This document shows, one piece after another, positions 61,260-64,000 of a DNA stretch of 64,000 nucleotides. The stretch's first letter is position 1. Every line of letters begins with the position of its first letter. This stretch comes from Nymphaea colorata (Eukaryota > Streptophyta > Magnoliopsida > Nymphaeales > Nymphaeaceae): assembly GCF_008831285.2 (NCBI RefSeq), contig NC_045146.1:22399703-22463702 (forward strand), given 5' to 3'. The notes below the pieces were generated by a model. The model was not told the origin of the DNA. It searched no databases and worked only from the letters and a program-made list of their open reading frames with translations. A program made the position numbers and the translations under genes.

Positions 61260-62110
61260 GTTGTTCATGAAGATAGGACTCTTCATGAGCGAGTTCGAGT
61301 GAGTTGAGCCAGCTTAAACATGGCACGAGTGTCTTGAAAGAAACTCGAACTCGAGCTCGAGTTGAGTTTGATTCTTAAAACTTGAATTTGGTTCGATTAA
61401 ACTTGAGCCTAAAATTGGCTTGAACTGACACAAATATTTCATTAAATAATTATTTTTTAAAGAAAGCGACAGCATATAGATTTGAACATGAAACCCCATC
61501 TACCAGAGAGACATGCATACCCAATTTAGATTTAAATTATTTTTTTTTTCAAACTTAACCGAGTTCAACCAAGCTAAGCCCACTTAAATCAAACTCTACT
61601 TCATTGAAAGTTGTCCAAATTTTTTTTCACTCCTTTCCCTCCCATCACCCAACGCTAGCATCCTTCCCTGCTGCAGAATGCCCTGTTGGCACTTTTCTGT
61701 CTTGGGAGGGAGACGGAGTGCCAACAGGCCCTTGTCGGCATTGGGGGAAAGCCGTCGGAGCTCCGGTGAGCCTGCCAACAAGGTGACAGGCCGTGGCAAC
61801 GGAGTTGGGTAGAGAATCTCCACTCTCTTTCTTTCCATCTGCCTCATTTCATCCCATGCTGGTGTCTCTACTCGACACCGATGTAACTAAGTTTGGGTAA
61901 TGGGGTAGGTTTTATTTTTAAACTTTTTATTATTTTTATATATATTATTATTAAAAATATATTTGATTTTATATTTTGAAAATTATTTTTTATTTTAATC
62001 TGGTTGGGTGGGCTGGGCCTGGGTTTCAGGCGTCGCCACGTCGGACCGACCTGGGCCCGACTCTTATCAGGTCGGGCCGACCCAATGTTCAGGTATGAAC
62101 GCCGGCGTTC
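61260..62110. repeat. Degenerate repetitive DNA with CTCGAGCTCGAG and GGTCGGGCC motifs
   Basis: 61270-61590 is rich in 'gagttcgag/ctcgaactcgagctc' motifs and 61990-62100 in 'gtcgggccgaccca' motifs, both common in decayed plant transposons. A 12-bp perfect inverted repeat (61682-61693 and 61717-61728, CCTGTTGGCACT) lies between them. No coding region was recognised. Confidence 0.4.
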
Positions 62111-64000
62111 GATGTAACCAGGCATGAAGGAGAGGGGAAGAGGGAGAGAGAGTGGAAAAGAAATGAAAAGAAAATTGTAAACTATTTGAGCCGTCCGATC
62201 AAATGACCATGGGACAACAACAAACATGGAGTCGACGTTTGCTATACATATATAACAAATGTTGCTATGATTATGGCTAAGAAAAACTGAATGAAATATT
62301 GGTTAGAAGTAAATATAGTTGTACAGCCCTAATCACAAATCAGAGCTAACCTTGTTTATTAGCATCTTACGTTTAAACCATGATCATAAGATAACAAGGC
62401 ATAATTACTAACATAAAGGTACACCGGATGTTCTTCTTTTCTTATGTACAGACTGAACTAGTTCATACAGTTAAGTTCTTCAAGGATATATTCTAGTTAG
62501 GGACACTAAGTCTAGCCATATCAGGGGTCTGATCCAGCCACTTTCAAGCAATTAAAGATCTTGCCCTCATCCGTCCGTCGGATAATTCCATGATAAAAGA
62601 AATGTTGTTTGTTTCTTAGACTACCAATTTTCTAACATAAAATTCTGGGATTTGAAAATGGAGTCTCAAATAATGAACCCCTATATGATCTTCTATTCTG
62701 AGGTATAAGATTATTGAACATACATACAAAAAGGGCAAGATCTATTTTAATGTCACACGGTTTTGAGGATTGCAGTATAATTGGTGGTTGGCTTTTGTGA
62801 CAAGCACCACTCAAGTTCGGAAGCAACCCTAAACCCTGGAAACGGAAGCCACGGGGGGCCTACCCCATGGATACGGAAGCCACGGGGGGCCTATCCATGG
62901 ATAAGCATGCCCTCTACAAGGTCAGATAATGAAGGCCTTGTCACACAGCACTGTCCTACATAATAGTAAGAGACGAATCTTTCATGCATACGAGATCGCA
63001 TGGATGACCAGAGAAGGAAAACCAATTTCATGAACTTGGTCATGCTTTACGTGATGATTTCTTTAAAGACCTTGAAGGATTCTGACGCATTATCTGGCCA
63101 GACCAGTGATTGGTATTAAAATTAGTGCACTCGGGGCAGGAGAAAGGGAAAAAAAAAATGTGGAAAATTATAAGATACACGGAGCCACTTTCTAAGGCAT
63201 CCGCAAGTGCAAGCTACTGAGATAAGGTTGGACTTGCAGTGCAGGGTACGGTTGAGTGGGGCGGTCAAAAATTCGCCTACAAGATAGCATTGCAAGGTGC
63301 CGATGATTGATCTGTAAAAGTCCGACGCCCCAGAGGAAAAGGAAAATCCCGAAAAAGCGAGAAACTGGGGGAAATCCTTTGAAGATTTTGTACGGGGGAT
63401 GCTCGAACAGGTAATGGTCTGCCATAAGATGTGAGGATAGAACAGCAGAGGATGGCTTTTCTTCCCATGAAGATATGTGTTGCATACGCGGGAGAGGGAG
63501 CATCAGGAATATACTTTCACAGGATAAAGCGATTCCAACAAACATGCACCTTAGCCCTTGGTATTGGTGAGAAGGGTTAAAGAGAAAAGCAGAGAAGCTT
63601 TTTAACTAAAGGGGCTCACTTTTTTCCCCTCCCTTTTCTTCTTTTCCTCTCAAACGACCTTAGAGTTGCATGAAACAAAGATTGCATGGTCTCTGGCAAT
63701 ATGATACCAAGACATATGGGCAGCAAGACCAAAAGGGGTGTCAGAACTCAAAGTTGGTGAAGATAATAAGAATCAATTCCTCTCTCTCTCTCTCTCTTAT
63801 TTTGGTTGTATTACTGTTCATCTGGGGCATATTTTTGTTTTCTTTTGATAAGCAAGGTTCAGTTGAGTATATTACTACCAGCTTATGTCAAAGAGACTAT
63901 TCTCTCTATATTGAACTTTCTTATTTTATGTGAATATTGATTTGCTGGTGCCCACTAGCATCCCGAGTTTAGTTAAGAGTACTTGAACCATAGTAGTTGA
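62111..64000. other. Intergenic spacer to the window end
   Basis: No gene was recognised. It contains the short tandem repeat at 62842-62902 and a (CT)n tract at about 63779-63797. Confidence 0.45.
62842..62902. repeat. Two tandem copies of a ~30-bp GC-rich unit
   Basis: The unit begins ACGGAAGCCACGGGGGGCCT and ends CCATGGAT. Copies are 31 and 30 bp (62842-62872 and 62873-62902) and differ by a small change in the middle (accc versus atc). Confidence 0.88.

Overview
This is nuclear DNA of a flowering plant. Genes are split into many short exons with GT-AG borders and lie in long AT-rich spacers full of (GA/CT)n and (TA)n microsatellites, tRNA-derived SINEs and MITE-like remnants. Gene families are plant-type (class I TCP factor, SPX-MFS vacuolar phosphate transporter, plant PEX16, MIR399). 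Nothing in the window fixes the species. There are no prokaryotic operons and no CRISPR array.

Layout. 1-3063 (+): 3' half of an SPX-MFS (PHT5/VPT-type) phosphate transporter gene; its 5' half lies left of the window. 5052-9651 (+): complete seven-exon GET3A/ARSA-type ATPase. 9652-16557: spacer holding a SINE, a MITE-like element and, at 14351-14459 (+), a MIR399 precursor preceded by a TATA box and two P1BS (PHR1-binding) sites. 16558-24049 and 24105-31996: a direct tandem duplication of about 7.5-7.9 kb, each copy with a complete four-exon URM1 gene on the minus strand. The copies differ at 5 of 300 coding bases and 2 residues. 31997-35939: spacer and promoter. 35940-43258 (+): complete twelve-exon HMG-CoA synthase. 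43259-46227: spacer with two SINEs. 46228-48305 (+): complete eight-exon PEX16. 48306-53335: spacer with a MITE-like repeat and a GC-rich stretch. 53336-54364 (-): intronless class I TCP transcription factor. 54365-64000: gene-free by my reading, with several small repeats.

The genes are mostly unrelated housekeeping and regulatory loci: tail-anchored protein insertion, tRNA thiolation/urmylation, the mevalonate pathway, peroxisome biogenesis and transcription. The one thematic link is phosphate homeostasis: a vacuolar phosphate transporter lies about 11 kb from a MIR399 locus carrying the promoter elements of the PHR1-miR399-PHO2 pathway. I found no wholly new system. The best second-look items are the unannotated MIR399 locus, the URM1 tandem duplication with its patchwork junction, a copy-specific 30-bp perfect inverted repeat that looks like a template-switch product, and two probable GC-AG introns. 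All exon borders were placed by eye from splice signals, reading phase and remembered family sequence; none was checked against transcripts.
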